Assembly: GCA_015679605.1 (NCBI GenBank)
Contig: JAAAVE010000017.1
Span: 7,220-51,539 of the forward strand
Source of the DNA: Podila epigama
Lineage: Eukaryota > Mortierellomycota > Mortierellomycetes > Mortierellales > Mortierellaceae
DNA: 44,320 bases
Direction: 5' to 3'
Shown here: positions 26,545 through 37,268 of the stretch, in pieces
Position numbering within the stretch: position 1 is the stretch's first letter
Layout: each line of letters opens with the position of its first letter
Made by a program: the position numbers and the translations under genes
Notes under the pieces: model-generated
Seen by the model: only the letters and a program-made list of their open reading frames with translations
Databases searched by the model: none
Told to the model about the DNA's origin: nothing

Positions 26545-26577
26545 TTTGGGTCTGATCAGATCAGATCAGATCAGACC
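26545..26577. repeat. (GATCA)n pentanucleotide repeat with dyad ends
   Basis: Four or five GATCA units in a row are bounded by GTCTGATC and GATCAGAC, so the whole block can fold on itself. It lies inside the repeat island. Flanking sequence at 26615-26680 repeats ATTCGCATTCG-type words in both orientations. Confidence 0.6.
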
Positions 26578-26834
26578 CTTTTTACACTGGTTTCCTACGA
26601 TGCAATTGTGAATAGAAAAAATCTCTATTCGCATTCGCATCGCAGAAAACCCATGCAAATGCGAATATTCGCATTCGAGCTTGAGAATCCATGTACTCAA
26701 TCGCAATCTTCAATACATCATGTCAACACCAGTGAGAGATAGGTATGGAACAATATATAAACCTTTATTCGTTCGGCTTGTACAATTATTACATACACCA
26801 CAATTGCACATGAAGTAGAAATAAACTAAGTACA

Positions 26835-27458
26835 ATGTTTCAAAATTGTTTATACCACAGAGTGATTGAGAACACCAATTCTCCAATCCGTACCCCTACA
26901 ACAAAGAGGAAAAGACGGGACAATGATGGTGCATCATATCAGTCAATATTGAGCTTTGCGACTGCACCCGTCGCGAATACAATCCGTACCCCTACAAGAA
27001 AGAGGAAAGGACTGGGCAATGAAAATGCATTGCATCAATCAACATTGAATTTTGCGACTATGCCCGTTGCAAATAGGACAGGATCGTCGCCATCTGTTGG
27101 TCCTTCTTTCAGTCCTTCGGCACCACTTACTCCAAATACAATCCATGAATGGCCAGATTCTCCGATGACACCGAAAGGCCGTCGCTCAAAGGTAAGCATT
27201 GCCAAGCAGCGTTTGAAATCTCTCTTTGACCTCATCAAGATATGTACTAACCTATGTTCTCGTTTGTCGACGTCCATATTCCAGCGTCAATTGATTGGCA
27301 CCTCAACGTTCCTGGCGAGTCCGAAAAAATCCACTCCTAGGCGTGCCAAAGGAAAACAAAATGCTTCGGAAGCATCGCTTACATCCTTTGAGGCCGGATG
27401 CAGTGAGTCGACTGCATTTCCATTTCACGATAAGGAAAAAACCTTCCTTCAGTTGTAA
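26835..27458 (+). CDS. Small basic protein of unknown function in the repeat island
   Basis: No family is recognised. The frame is open throughout (207 codons), but a convincing intron lies at 27192-27284: donor AAGGTAAGC, branch point TACTAAC at 27247-27253, and acceptor CCAG. Its removal leaves about 176 residues in the same frame. AATAAA at 27494-27499 follows the stop by 36 nt. The protein contains two adjacent 32-residue repeats (starts at nt 26885 and 26981), each with IRTPT-KRK, a basic patch likely to be a nuclear signal, followed by QSILSFAT or QSTLNFAT and PVAN. A Ser/Pro stretch and TPRRAKGK follow. An alternative donor at GCAGTGAGT (27403-27404) could instead splice into an acidic exon ending near 27560. 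The start codon lies within an inverted repeat copy, which suggests a transposon-derived or repeat-captured gene. Confidence 0.45.
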   Translation: MFQNCLYHRVIENTNSPIRTPTTKRKRRDNDGASYQSILSFATAPVANTIRTPTRKRKGLGNENALHQSTLNFATMPVANRTGSSPSVGPSFSPSAPLTPNTIHEWPDSPMTPKGRRSKVSIAKQRLKSLFDLIKICTNLCSRLSTSIFQRQLIGTSTFLASPKKSTPRRAKGKQNASEASLTSFEAGCSESTAFPFHDKEKTFLQL

Positions 27459-27824
27459 CAGCTGTTGTAGGTTTATTGAAATAGTGTTGTCTAAATAAAA
27501 TAAATACACAAGCTCAGGATCTTGGGGTTATTGTAGATGAGGTAGAATATGATGACGGCGAGGTAATTAAACTGTTGATGGTGCACTGTGGTATAAACAA
27601 TTTTGAACCATTGTACTTTGTTTATCTCTACTAGGCTTACTATGATTCTTTCCTGAGGGGATTGGGGTAAACAGTGTCCAGTGGATGCAATAAACGTGGT
27701 TGTCCTTATTCGGTGGCTTGGAACTGGCATTTGAGTTGAGAGTGCAGTCAAAAAAAATTGGTGGCAATAGCGTCTTACAAACATCTTATTCAAAAATCGC
27801 ATTGTCAAGAACAACCACATTGTC
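27459..27824. other. Inverted repeat copy and ECD upstream region
   Basis: Contains AATAAA at 27494-27499 and the right-hand inverted repeat copy (27586-27702). In its minus orientation that copy keeps an ATG at 27611 but closes after 14 codons. The last 120 bases are the 5' flank of the ECD gene. No further gene is seen. Confidence 0.5.
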
Positions 27825-30800
27825 ATGGACAGCCCATTTCAGTTTCAGGATCAACAAGATCAGCGTCGCGCTTTGTCCGAGGATTCTGTTTCCTATGCCA
27901 TTTACCTCGCTCCAACGGCTGATTTATTACGTCAGGATCATGACCAAGGCGACAGAACTAAGAGTAATCTTACAGTATCCCTCGAAGCCGTTCATATTGC
28001 CAAAGCCTTGATCAGCAGTGTTGTCTCTAAGCTTGCCAAGGACTATATTTGGCACAAAGATGCATTCTCACTCAGAGTCGAGACTGGAAAAGGAAAACGT
28101 ACAGTGCAGAAAAATTGACATTGCGACCATCTCAAAGTTGTTTGCTATATTTATTATAACTATTTGAGTCAGCTCAGTATTCATCAGCTCGTCCCTTCTT
28201 TATTCCTTCTCTTCGTCATAGTCGTCGATAATCAGCCACACCTGCGAGGAGAAACGCGATTTGGGGATTCCTTAGATGATGAATGGATGGTTGTGTTCCT
28301 TCTCAGAGAGATTTCCAGACAGATTCCAGGGTCGATCGTCAAAGTTCAGGACAACGATGGCGAGTTCCTCTTGATCGAAGCCGCAGACTACATTCCGTCT
28401 TGGCTTGATCCCGATAACAGCGATAATCGAGTAAGATGCAGTAACTACAATGAAAGAAAAAAAATGCTTCTCAGGATTGATGTGACCTAACGACATACTT
28501 GAAACTGTCAACTAGGTTTTCATATATGACGGTGACCTTCACATCATTCCAATTGCTGTCACGGAGCAAGAGAAGGCGACATTTCCTTTGACTGTGGGGT
28601 CCAAATCAAAATCTCCAAAGCTCGTAGATGCTCTTGACATAATTAGATCTAGTCAGCGAGTCGACTCCTACGCCACATTGCTCGAACAATCTCACAATGC
28701 AAACGAACAGTCAACATCCAACGCTGTCAAAACATTGGCACACCCAAAGATTCAGCAAGCTGCATTTGGACCGCTTACCATGAGTTCCGTGAACCCGGAA
28801 GATCATTTTGCAACGAAGAAGATCAGGGAACAAAGACATTATGCCCGATGCCGCATACCAGTAGATGTGGCTCGGATATTGAAGTCAAGACCCGAACTTG
28901 TCACACGAGCCTGCGAGGCATTCTACACCAGGGATCCCATCGCCATGGCCACTTGTAGCCGCATGTCAAAATTCCTACCAACGGCCTCGACAACGACCTC
29001 TGGGCCGACAGCAGTCGAAGAGAGGAAAAAAATACCCTTTGTGACGACCGCAGTTTGCTTTACGAAGACGTGTTATGCTCAGTTAATGGGGCAACAGTTT
29101 CAACCGCCAAAGAGCTGGAATGGTATTGTACCCCGGCCAGGCGTAGAGGACCCAAAGTTGATCAAGGAGGCAGAACTGGGCATGAAACTGGTATAATATT
29201 GACCTAATCAAACCATATGATTTGTTTTCAACGTTGCGGAGAAGAGTGGGCATACGCGACTCGTGCTTGTTTTCTCATTGTTTTCTCTCTTTTCCTCTCG
29301 CAAACTGACAGACGTGTGGATTTGAGATATTATGCAGTCCGGAATACCCTGGCGATTTTGGACACAAAGGAGGACAGGAAATCCAGTTCAAGGTACATGT
29401 TGTATTTTTACACCTCCAACAGTGTTGAATAGTTGACAGCACTGCTGAGCTAACCACAACAATCCTTTTCGTGGTCAACATAGGACTTTCCATTCGCAAC
29501 TGACTATGGATGGCGTGTGTTCAAGAACAATCTCACGATCAGAAAGTATTTCGGTAATGAGCGTCTGGGATCACAGGGCTACAAGCAACTTGAAGAGTCA
29601 GCCAAGGTTCAGTTTCTCGAGTTCAAGTCTCACCAACTACTAGGCGAGGAGGAAGCGTCATCGGGAACAGAATCACAACTTGGCACGGTCTCATTTCATG
29701 GACATGGTTACCATCCAGTGGAAGAGATTGAGAGGATTCTGGCGACGACACCTATCCCTGATGCCAACACCTTGGTGAATGATCGTACTGATGATGATGA
29801 GAGCTGGATGGAAGTGGATTTAAAGGATCTGGAGGCTATGATGAAGGCACGAGGATTAGGAGGAGCTTTCGCGGCCAATACAGAGCAGGCCACTTCAAGT
29901 ACTGGATTGGATATGCAGCAAATGTTGGACAAATTTGGAGAGTTTATTCAGGAAGGTAAAGGAGGGATCGAGGGGGCTGAGTTTTTAGATGAGCAGAGCG
30001 ACGAGGATGATGATGACGATGATGACGAGGACGAGGATGAAAGCGAAAGCGAGGAGAACAGAACTGAACATGAAAAGATGACAATGGACAGTAGAACTGA
30101 TGCCATTGGCGTTGAGTCGGAGGTCGAGAGCCAAGATGAAGATGAAGAGGATATGTTTGCAAGCGATTACGAAGAACGCCAGTCCAAGAAACTAACTAGG
30201 AAACAAGGCAAGCAAGGAAACGACGGAATGTTTGGAAGCGGAGACATGGTTTTTGATTACGGGTTGACGGAAGAAGCTGAGGCTGGTTCCTCGGCATGCA
30301 ACAAGCTCGAATTGACACCAAATCAGGCACCTCAGGCGCTCGCTCTTGATCATGACAAGTTCAAAGGAATTCTTTTGAATACGTTCGGCATCTCTCCATC
30401 TGGCGCCGATAGAACTGTCAATGCCAAGAACGCGAACAATGTCAGCAACGGAGGTGGTGACAGTGGCGATGAAGAAGATATCCTCAGCGACCAAAGTTTC
30501 AAGAAGTATATGGATGAGCTGGATGCAGAATTGGCGGGAACCAAGGTCGGACAGTCTTTTGAAAAGATGGTTGTGCCTCACACAGCCGATAATGATTCGC
30601 ACACAAAGCGTCAAACGAAACATCAAACAGAGGTTCAGACAAGCAACGTCAAAGACAAAGGCAAAGGTATCGTCAATGACACACCTGCCAGACCATCCAC
30701 CTCCAATAGAAAGAAACTGGCGCCTAAGGCGGAGAAGAGTGTCGAGGAATTGTTTCGAGAGCATGCAGACCGTCAGCGGCGAACCTTCTCGCGCCAGGGT

Positions 30801-31142
30801 CCACTTCCAACCACAAGAACTGGCGAGTATGGTTATGACCCTGCTGTCATGGCGCTGGTGGATGACGATGACATGGGTGAGGATGAGGAGCAAGACGAGG
30901 ATGTTGATGTCGAGTTGGATTCAACGGCGATGGAGGCACGAATCACTGCTTTGCCGTCTGACGACGAAGGCGACGCTGATGAGGATACTCAAGCGCGTGA
31001 AGTTGTAGATGTAGATTTGAACCTAGCAAAGAACTTGTTGGAGAGTTTCAAGAGCCAGGGCGGGCTCCCTGGTCCTGGAGGCAACCTTCTCTCACGGCTT
31101 GGCATCGTCTTGCCAAGGGATGAAGGAGAAGAGGATGATTAA
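27825..31142 (+). CDS. ECD: Ecdysoneless (ECD/SGT1) homologue
   Basis: ECD proteins act in cell-cycle control and in pre-mRNA splicing through U5 snRNP factors in animals; a human member was first found by rescue of a yeast glycolysis gcr2 mutant. Five exons: 27825-28098, 28222-28430, 28516-29190, 29312-29392 and 29484-31142, giving about 965 residues. The N-terminal half follows the family closely: YIWHKDAFSLRVETGKGK, TRFGDSLDDEWMVVFLLREI, DNDGEFLLIEAADYIPSWLDP, NRVFIYDGDLHIIP, GMKLTCGFEILCSP and GWRVFKNNLTIRKYFG. The C-terminal half is acidic (runs of Asp/Glu near 30000-30050 and 30880-30920) with DESWMEVDLKDLEAMM and EEDMFASDY. These acidic patches are the expected transactivation and CK2-site region. 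The exon 1 donor (AAACGTACAG) is weak and was chosen because it keeps phase with an ATAG acceptor at 28221. The final exons are secure. Confidence 0.92.
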
Positions 31143-31405
31143 AAAGCCAGCTTCTATCCCATGTCACTGAAATTTGGTACCACTTCCTTTTTCAGGGAAG
31201 TTCTCAATGGATGGTATCATGCCAACCGTTCTTTTTTTTCTCAGAGATACTACCAATTGCCATAGAATTAAAGAGTGTAGATCAAGTTAAGCGCTGGATG
31301 GGTGGCCAAATTAGAAATATTGAGGGCTGTCTCCAAACACTATTATTTGTCATGGACTCGCAACGCAAAAGGGAAGCAGGCGACTTTTGGCATAACAGGT
31401 CATTA

Positions 31406-34395
31406 CTAGCGATTCCGCTGACCACGATGCCTCTGACCTTTACCTTGGCTATTGTGGTGTCCACCAGCCTGTGTGCGCCGTAGATCATCTTGGGATGGGA
31501 GTGGCATTCGTCGCCGCGGCCCTCCCGTCTTTGCCTCTTCGTACGTTTCTGACTTTGACCTTGACCGAGAATGCGAACGGTCTCTAGTGAGGCGGGCGCT
31601 ATGCTTTTGTTGTCGCCCCCGTTGCCCATCTGGGGAGCGCGAGTGTGGCCGTTTCAAGTGTCCGTCTCGACGAGACCCATCCTCCATCGACCGTCCTTTC
31701 GAGTCCCATCTTTCGTCCTCGACGACGCTAGCCACCTCTCGAATCTCCATCCCATCCTTCCCATCCCTCCCATCCTCGTCATACTTGCCACCTTTTGCTA
31801 CTTGTACATTTTGTGTATTTGCCCTGTTCTGTGCCTCAATATTGCTTCTCATGAAGTAAACAGTGTTGTCTGTTTTTGAATCCTTGGCCACTTCGGCCTT
31901 TTTTACAGTGTCCTTAGTCTCCGTTCCGTCGTTGTTCCTATCATCATCCCGTTCTCGATGGCCCCAATTGTCTTTCTGACCTTTGGCTTCATTGCTTTCA
32001 TTCTGTTCCCGATGATCCTTCTCGTCTCTAAGGGGTCTGGTTCCCTTGTCGTCTCTTGGCGCCCTGGGGCCCTTCAAGTCGCTTCCATGCGCGATGTCGA
32101 GATCCAATGATCGCTTATTATCCACACGACGAACTCCCTCGCTACGACGGCCTCGATGATCTATCGAACGTGATCTAGACCGCGCTCGCTGTACGCGAGG
32201 CGAGCGTGAGCGTGATCTCCTATCATTCAACCTCGTTTGTGATTTCGGTGCTCGCGAATGGTCCGCGAATGGACTTTTTGAACGATGCCGTGTATTACCA
32301 CTTCGAGCCTGCAGGCTTTGTTGCTGATGTTGCTGTCGTTGCTGACGATGATCATGTTGTACTTCTGGTCGGACGTGTGTAGGACTTCTTGAAGATTGGC
32401 GTCCTCTAGAGGCACTATGCCTGTTCTCGATTGGTGGCGACTGTGCACGATTCCTGACTGGACTCTTTGACCTTGGACGTTGAGTCGAATCTCGGGGGTG
32501 CCTTTCCTTTCTATTAGGCGATTTCAACCCTGTCCTGCTGGGGCTCTGCGTGCGAGTTGCTATAGGTGCAAGGTCTTTTTCACTTCGTCTTGGTCCCGTT
32601 GGCGGTGGTGGTGTCTGTGAACGGCCTCTTCGGACGGGGCTTTTGGATCTAACTCTTGGGAGACTATTGACGCCCGACCGGTTCCTGCTGGTGACACTCC
32701 AAGACCGAGCTCTACCATCTTCGACGGGCTGTCTGCTCGTACTGTGGGATCTTCGCCTTGGAGATTGTGACCGAGGGTCCCGGCGTCGTGATGAACCTTG
32801 GTAGTGGTCAGGGCGTGAACTTTGCTCCCGACTTCGGCTATCGCCCCTCCTTTGCCAATTTCTCTCTGGACTGATGCTCCGACTGCGACCACGGTCTCTT
32901 CGTTCCCCGTCCCTCTGCGAATCTCGGTCGCGCCTGCTCCGGTCGCGCTGACTTTGACTGGGCTCGTAGCGATCGATATCAGCCAAATTCTTTTTCCTCT
33001 TTGACTTTTTTTTCTTTTTCTTCTTGCCGCCTTTGTTATCTACATTCTCGATGCTATTATCTGCTATGGGTAGTTCGTCTGTGTCCAAGACAAGCTCATT
33101 GATGTTGTCCAGATTTGAGTGAGGGCCGAACGCTCCAGTAGTGGCAGTGTGCTGTGGCATCCCAGAGCGTTGAAATGATATTTGTGACCCCTATTCCCAG
33201 ATCACAATTAACATTGTTAGCCAGACATCAAGAGTAATGTTCCAAGATTGGTACATTATGAAAATGCTTACATTTTGGCGGATATGCTCCTCCTGTGCAA
33301 GTGTTGATTCTAAATACTTTTGAGCCTGTTCATTGTCTGGTTGTAGCGACAATGCCTGTCGAAAGTCTGCTATGGCCTCCTTCAGTTTTGACATGTTGGC
33401 GAATCTATTTACCGAAAGCATCACAATATGCGTGTGATTAGCCTTTTTAGCGACGTGATGAAGTCAAAAAAAAAAATATGTGAGACTCGTGTTCTACGAA
33501 ACTTACGTGCATCCTCGGGCGATATATACATCCACTGATTGCTTATCAATCTGTATACACTGTGAATAAGCTTTTAAAGCGCTTTCTAGTTGCCCATCCT
33601 GCGCATACTGAATACCCATGGTGTAACTAATAATACACATGATAATGTTAAATAGAGCATAGAGCACCATTATTGCTTTCCCTTTGTTTCTGGTTGAATT
33701 AGCCACCGTTGTGCGCATATACCTGTCTTTTGCCCAGTTCCGATTCTGTTCCTCGCGCAAGTTCAAGTACGTCTCCTTTCTGTGCAAAGGAAGTGCTGCC
33801 CTAGTATCTCCTTCAGTCGCCTTTGTCCTATGGCACATATCGTTGGAACCATAATTAGCTGCCCGTGGCTCATAAACCAGAGTCCTTGTGCCAGTCTTAC
33901 ATGTTTAGAGAACTGACCTTTCGCATTTGACCCATGGTACTTTGAGTAAGCTATCCTCTAGTTTGGGTGCTATGCCGAAGACTGCCATCCATCGCGCAGT
34001 CCAGAATAGGTTGGTAGCTGACATTTCATCCTGTATCAAATTCTGTCTCCACTGTTTATTTTCCGCTGGTGTAAGTGGCGCCGTCGAAGGAAACTTGTAG
34101 TCTAGAATGAGAGTGGATGTGTTTTTGTCAGTACTCTTTTGAAGGAAATATATGATGCCAAATCCTGGAAAGAATAAGTGAGCCCCCTCCACTCGTGGTT
34201 GCTCTTACTTTGTCTCCCTGGTATTGACGTAGCTCGGACAAGATATTTGATTTTACGGGCATACTTTTCGGACCGCGTAAATTTGTTGACGGTGCTCTCT
34301 AGCACATAGTCAATATTGGTTAAGATAGGCCCGTGGTTCTGTTGTTGCTGGTGTTGTACATGTTGTTGCTTCTCAAGCGGTTGCTGCTGTTGCAT
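31406..34395 (-). CDS. TPR and RS-rich nuclear protein, TTC14-like
   Basis: Six minus-strand exons: 34395-34209, 34101-33918, 33827-33723, 33626-33507, 33404-33272 and 33190-31406, giving about 837 residues. The middle holds two or three tetratricopeptide repeats: YTMGIQYAQDGQLESALKAY-type, then DVYIARGCTFANMSKLKEAI and ADFRQALSLQPDNEQAQKYL. They match the TPR block of animal TTC14 in order and spacing. A lysine run (KKKKKKKSKRKK) and about 450 residues rich in SR, RS and RD dipeptides follow, ending basic. RS domains usually bind splicing factors in the nucleus and are phosphorylated. The N-terminal 150 residues begin with a Gln-rich stretch and contain NLFWTARWMAVFGIAP; I do not see the S1 RNA-binding domain that animal TTC14 has. 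The gene faces ECD tail to tail with 263 bp between the stops. The orthology claim rests on the TPR block alone. Confidence 0.75.
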
Positions 34396-34867
34396 TCTCG
34401 TTCCTTTCCTCTTTTTATAAAAAAAAGTATGGAAAAAGAAATAAAGAATAAGGTGCACCCTAATGGTTGTTCGCCTTTCGCTGTTTCTGTTGCCTACTTC
34501 AAATCCGTCAGGTTCAGATGAACAGATGTGTTAAAAGCGACAAAGCAAATTACTAATCCTTCAAATGAAGTTTGATGAAATAACTTCCACGTGGAGGTAA
34601 TGGAGAACAAGCGCTGAGAAAAGAAGAATGGAGGGCATGACCATATACAAAGGTTGAAATACATGTATGAAGGGTCTACACCTCAGGTGGCTTAGCACCA
34701 TGGACAAAGACTTTCTCTCCAACAGATGGCGATGATCATCACATCAAACCACAAGCAACACACCACGTTCACTCGCAATGTCAAGGAAAAATGTAATGAC
34801 ACAGGAGGAAATAATATTGTCGTCACTTGAGGTACACGCATGCGTGTACCTCGATGGATTTCTAGAG
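34396..34867. other. Divergent promoter, TTC14-like and telobox genes
   Basis: No gene is seen. The notable content is a perfect 24-bp palindrome at 34829-34852, close to the start of the telobox gene. The rest has no clear TATA box; an A-rich tract at 34420-34450 lies just upstream of the minus-strand start. Confidence 0.5.
34829..34852. promoter_or_regulatory. Perfect 24-bp palindrome upstream of the telobox gene
   Basis: The left half is GAGGTACACGCA and the right half is its exact reverse complement. It lies 15 bp upstream of the proposed ATG at 34868. As DNA it could be an operator for a dimeric factor. As RNA it would fold into a ten-pair stem with a CAUG loop directly before the start codon. 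Another dyad, AAGCAT...ATGCTT around GCATGCATGC (34891-34912), lies just inside the coding exon. Confidence 0.55.
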
Positions 34868-36811
34868 ATGAAATCGCCACTCAAGGATATAAGCATGCAT
34901 GCAGAAATGCTTGAACGCCAATGGACAACGATTTCAAGTATGTCTGTCACGCGATAAAATCGAAGGTCAATACGCCTGACATATCGTCATATCGTTGTCG
35001 GAACTGACACCCATCGTGAAAACCTTACCACTCTTAGGGGCCAAGTTACGTATTGAACCAGAAGGAGGCTTTTACTTCCTGCAAAAGAGCCTCATGCTTG
35101 AGTATGGTTTGTCGGCTAAGTTCAAGGAGAGGATAGACCTTGCCACACTCGCCAACGGAATTCTCTGTACACGCGTGACTCTTTCTCGGTGTCAAAAGGC
35201 CCTCAAGGACTTTGAGAGTCTCTTTTTACCAGCTCTTTCTCACAATGAAGACACCGATATTCCACAACTCATCTTGGAACCATTTTTATACCTGATCGTC
35301 ATGGTAAGTCCAGCGGCCAGACTTTATTCGACGTATTCCAGTTTACATACGGCGGTTTCTAATGAATTGTTGCGTGCGGTTGTGAAATCGCACGAATGCT
35401 TTGTTGTGTCTAGGCACTCGCATTGGCAGCACGGAAAAAGACGAAAGGAACGATCAGACCCGACCAGGTTCTAAAGCTCTGTAACTCCAAAACGATTCCC
35501 AGTTTAGGCGCTTTACGTGATGCGAACGTGGTAAGGCAAATCACAAATAATATTCTCAATCTATGTGAGTAATTGAAGGCTCTCGCAAGTTCGTACGTAT
35601 GAGTATCCACATACGATACTAACGGATCAGTGTTACTGTAGACTCCTGTCGTAGATTTGGCGGCAAAAGTGGCCATGGACAAGAAATTATCAGATGAATT
35701 GTATAACGATATTATGGAGGGCATAATCGCACTACTCCGCCAGCGGCTTCAGGCACTCGGACCACCAGATGATAAAGAAAGCTATGACATGTTGACCGAG
35801 GATCGGATAGAGGAGATGAAAGAAGTAACGGAGGCACAGGGTACGGTCTGGTCAGGAAACGAAACACCCTCATCAAAAAAGTGGTTACCCTTTGCTATCG
35901 TTTCTACTGATGCTCAGCCTGACAACGAGAAGGGTCAGGAAGATGATCAAGATACGCAATCTCTCATTCCAAGTGAGTCAGGAAAGGATGATGACCCTAA
36001 AGAATCAGTGGGATTGCCGTCAAAGGAGACAACTGACAATGGGAAACAGCGAGCGCCCATGCCGTCGGCAGAGGAAATGGATGATGCCATCGATTTCGAC
36101 CAGCATCATAATGACAACAACTATGATCAAGACGTCGAATTCCCTACACCAGCTGTCAGACGCAAAGACATTGACACAAACCAGGTGGACCAAAACCAAG
36201 CAGACACAAGCCGGGCGAACACAAGCCAGGCGGCCAACTCACCACGACGATCCACTAGGACAAGTAAAGGACGACCATTTTACTTCAAGCCTGGACCTAG
36301 GTCTACATCTGAAGAGTTTGAAGGCGGAGACGATATTCCGCTATCACCACCATCCTCTAAGAAGCGAGCGAAAACGGCTGAGGAGCTGGAAGATGAAGAT
36401 GCGTACCTGACGGATCCCGAAAACAGAGATTCAGGATCAGACTCTGATCATGGACACCACAAACAAGCGGATAAAAGTTCTTCTAGTTCTGTCCGCACTG
36501 GAACTTCCTCAGATCAGAAAAAGAGAAAGACAAATAGACACTGGACGCCAGAGGAGGTGACTACACTCATGAGGCTTGCCAACATGCCAACATTCAGATA
36601 TAGCGAGAGTGACAAGGGAGAGCGCAAACGCAACATCAAGTGGGCCCGACTTCAAGATTACGACGCCAAACATGGCAATGTTCTTCGTCACCGTACGCAA
36701 GTGCAGTTAAAGGACAAATACAGATATGAGACGGACAATGGTGAACATGGCAAATATGTGAGCGAGCTCGCCAAAAAGAAAAACAAACATAAAAACTTCA
36801 GCTGCCCTTAA
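34868..36811 (+). CDS. Telobox Myb-like protein, candidate telomere-binding factor
   Basis: Exons 34868-34937, 35038-35303, 35414-35530 and 35642-36811 join in frame to give about 540 residues. The C-terminal Myb-like domain reads NRHWTPEEVTTLMRLANM, then IKWARLQDYDAKHGNVLRHR and TQVQLKDKYRYE. The last piece corresponds to the telobox (usual form VDLKDKWR), the recognition helix of TRF1/TRF2, Taz1 and Tbf1. The N-terminal 200 residues are predicted helical and Cys/Leu-rich (KALKDFESLFLPALSH, IPQLILEPFLYLIVM, LSDELYNDIMEGIIALLRQR), in the place where TRF proteins have their dimerisation domain, but I cannot show that fold. The centre is acidic and Ser/Asp-rich. The first exon is inferred: the open frame has an in-frame stop at 34977, and the TCAAGTATGT donor with the CTCTTAG acceptor restores phase. 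AATAAA overlaps the stop codon. Tbf1-like transcription factors are an alternative role. Confidence 0.72.
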
Positions 36812-37268
36812 TAAAAATTCTTGAGATTCTTGTATTTGAGCAATTTTTGTAGGCCATTTTATTTGTTCCTCCTCTTCACATAGCATTTTTTCAGGTGCGC
36901 TTACTTGCCAGGGATTTCTCACATCCATCCATCCATCAATGTATCCATCGACGCATCCGCTACAACGGCCATCCATCATTATGCTTTTGTCTACGTTGGA
37001 TAAAGCGCTTCCGTTGAATGCGGCATTTCGACATTGAACAGCGATAATACTTGGAAGTCGACCACATTGAGTCTCATTGAAAAGATGAATGCATGAATCG
37101 GCATGGAGTTGAGAATCAGGAAGTGACAGGAGTCTATGTCTTTCGGCTTCGCCTTCTCTTTCAACATTCAATTCGTGTTTACGACCAACATGTCAGGATC
37201 AACTTTTTTTTCTTTTGGCTTGAGGAACTTCATCTAATCTCTGCCTATTCACTTTTTATTCATCAGAA
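36812..37268. other. Intergenic region before eL31
   Basis: No gene is seen. It contains a (CATC)n-type tetranucleotide cluster at about 36921-36975 and a T-rich tract ending in ATTCATCAG just before the eL31 start, which could be the end of an intron in the 5' untranslated region. Confidence 0.45.

Larger units (their letters stand above)
26044..27702. mobile_element. Repeat island bounded by inverted copies
   Basis: Two copies of the same sequence face each other. The outer 22 bp starting CAACCACGTTTATTGCATCC are identical at 26044-26065 (plus) and 27681-27702 (minus). The middle block GTTTACCC-AATCCCCTCAGG-AAAGAAT-ATAG is found at 26237-26255 plus 26386-26397, and at about 27640-27672 (minus). 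The inner block of 47 bp with 44 matches lies at 26814-26860 and, inverted, at 27586-27632. The left copy is expanded by further insertions, one of them the MITE at 26256-26377. The small gene at 26835-27458 lies between the copies, and its start codon is inside the inner block. No target-site duplication is evident around the outer ends. This fits a degraded fold-back element or an inverted pair of related elements. Confidence 0.65.

Noticed and set aside
36707-37171. 154-codon minus-strand open frame
   Set aside because: It overlaps the end of the telobox gene and the CATC repeats, and its composition is ordinary noncoding.
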